64,000 bases of DNA from an uncultured Prevotella sp. (GTDB taxonomy: Bacteria > Bacteroidota > Bacteroidia > Bacteroidales > Bacteroidaceae): positions 1 to 64,000 of the forward strand of contig ONTZ01000002.1 of NCBI GenBank assembly GCA_900320905.1, read 5' to 3'. The notes under the pieces are model-generated. The model did not search any database, had not been told where the DNA came from, and worked only from the letters and a program-made list of their open reading frames with translations. Below are positions 63,273-64,000 of this stretch, one piece after another (positions within the stretch are counted from its first letter, which is position 1; every line of letters begins with the position of its first letter). A program made the position numbers and the translations under genes.

Positions 63273-63722
63273 TCAGTGGACTGTAAATCTACACTTGGGA
63301 TAATTTGAGCAGCCATAAAAACTACCATACCTACCCGTTCGTTCAACAAGAGTGCCACCACACTTGGGGCAGATCCCTGACGCTATTTTATTATCTATCT
63401 CTGCTCTATAAGCATAAACGTTGTTGACATGTGTCTTGTTGTCAACGAATTCACTTACGTCATTCCGGAGAAGAATGTCTACAACCCTTTTCACATCACT
63501 ATCAGAAAGATAAATTGTCCTGTAAGCCTGAATTGTATCGATTAGATTGAAATCGTAAACAACATCGTAATTCGAATCAACATCCTTCAAAACTGCACTA
63601 CCTGTAAACACAACAATTGGAACGATTTTCAAACCTTTATAGGTTGGGGAGTCATACCACCAACCAAGAATTGAAAGGCAAACGATAACTATTACTGCGA
63701 TTATGAATAAGACTGTTCCCAT
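63273..63722 (-). CDS. NERD-family membrane protein lacking the catalytic core
   Basis: 149 residues: a transmembrane helix (3-20), the SPTYKG motif (25-30) that normally precedes the NERD nuclease, then directly IVPIVVFTGSAVLK (33-46), which belongs to the end of NERD, and a topoisomerase-type zinc finger with Cys118, 121, 138, 144. About 100 residues with the nuclease-like core are missing while the frame is kept. An in-frame deletion is the simplest explanation. Possible leftover functions are membrane anchoring and DNA binding. It lies in the AT-rich accessory end of the window. Confidence 0.75.
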   Translation of the reverse strand: MGTVLFIIAVIVIVCLSILGWWYDSPTYKGLKIVPIVVFTGSAVLKDVDSNYDVVYDFNLIDTIQAYRTIYLSDSDVKRVVDILLRNDVSEFVDNKTHVNNVYAYRAEIDNKIASGICPKCGGTLVERTGRYGSFYGCSNYPKCRFTVH

Positions 63723-63787
63723 TATTCAGTAAAAGGCAATATGCTTATCATTGGTTATATGAATCATGTAACAAAGGGACTCTATTG

Positions 63788-63973
63788 TTATGCGGTACCC
63801 TCTTCCTCGCAACATGCAAGATAGTCATCAACAGCCTCATGGAAAGCATCCGTTAATTCCTTGACGCTGTCTGCTTCGTAGTTCACCAATCCATTGATGC
63901 CTTCTATTTTTCCAAAGAACACCTGATCCTTCTCACTATAAGCCACCGAGCCATTATAACCTCTGTATGTCAT
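63788..63973 (-). CDS. Short HicB-like antitoxin
   Basis: 61 residues with the HicB partial RNase H fold (YSEKDQVFFGKIEGINGL, AFHEAVDDYLACCEEEG). The C-terminal ribbon-helix-helix DNA-binding part found in longer HicB proteins is missing and a TAA follows. A purine-rich GGAGGA lies about 14 bases before the ATG. A hicA toxin gene would be expected upstream, off the window. It may be a naturally short HicB or a truncated one. Confidence 0.7.
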   Translation of the reverse strand: MTYRGYNGSVAYSEKDQVFFGKIEGINGLVNYEADSVKELTDAFHEAVDDYLACCEEEGTA

Positions 63974-64000
63974 TATATTCAGATAATGTCCTCCTTAATT

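Overview
The window looks like chromosome of a Bacteroidota species close to Prevotella. Supporting signs are TTTG-N19/20-TAnnTTTG promoters, a BspA-type leucine-rich-repeat protein, a dockerin-tagged secreted protein, TamL/TamB, DUF4270, DUF4494, DUF6261, clostripain and a Na+-translocating NQR operon. Most of the sequence is ordinary core chromosome of middling GC. The right end, from about 61,540 onward, is visibly more AT-rich and accessory in character. I saw no tRNA, rRNA, CRISPR array, insertion sequence or phage genes.

Left part (1-8.7 kb). A BspA-like gene broken by a frameshift is followed by a TPR protein and a tightly overlapping leucine operon on the minus strand (leuA-leuC-leuD-leuA2/cimA-like-leuB). 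The operon leader has a promoter, a 27-codon peptide rich in Leu/Ile/Val, an antiterminator and a terminator: a complete transcription attenuator. A WalJ-type metallo-hydrolase follows.

8.8-12.7 kb is a small accessory patch. It holds a dockerin protein, a DUF4160/DUF2442 pair lying between two copies of the dockerin 3' end, and a 41-bp tandem repeat array in the presumed leader of a DUF6261 gene. 12.8-31.5 kb is housekeeping: a LytS/LytTR two-component system, TamL, a TrmH-family methyltransferase carrying a REP-like palindrome in its reading frame, an intergenic small RNA candidate, Maf, KdsC, nitroreductase, TruA, a flavodoxin-ferredoxin, YggS, a membrane pseudokinase, an aminotransferase, an FtsX-type permease and tandem acyl-CoA ligases under operator-like palindromes.

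31.5-41.3 kb is one minus-strand sodium-energetics cluster. nqrABCDEF runs into nhaD and an AAA/CYTH protein with overlapping ends, and a clostripain gene follows. NqrC carries an unusual Cys-Cys-rich tail. 41.5-59.9 kb holds TamB, a cell-wall glucosaminidase, Cdd, a beta-helix lipoprotein, rubrerythrin, fur-purA-hisS, an AlkD-like protein, an M49 peptidase and its AraC-type neighbour, and a GT5-like/DUF4270/small-protein operon.

59.9-64 kb is the most unusual part. A PcrA/UvrD helicase has about 270 extra N-terminal residues resembling a CoiA-type zinc/PD-(D/E)XK nuclease. The 5' half of this gene, including the first helicase motifs, is AT-rich, while the 3' half has the composition of the host, so the gene looks mosaic. 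Upstream lie a NERD-family protein with its catalytic core deleted in frame and a short HicB antitoxin. I regard the CoiA-UvrD fusion as the best candidate for an undescribed (possibly defence) function. The leucine attenuator, the small RNA candidate and the NqrC tail are the next best leads.
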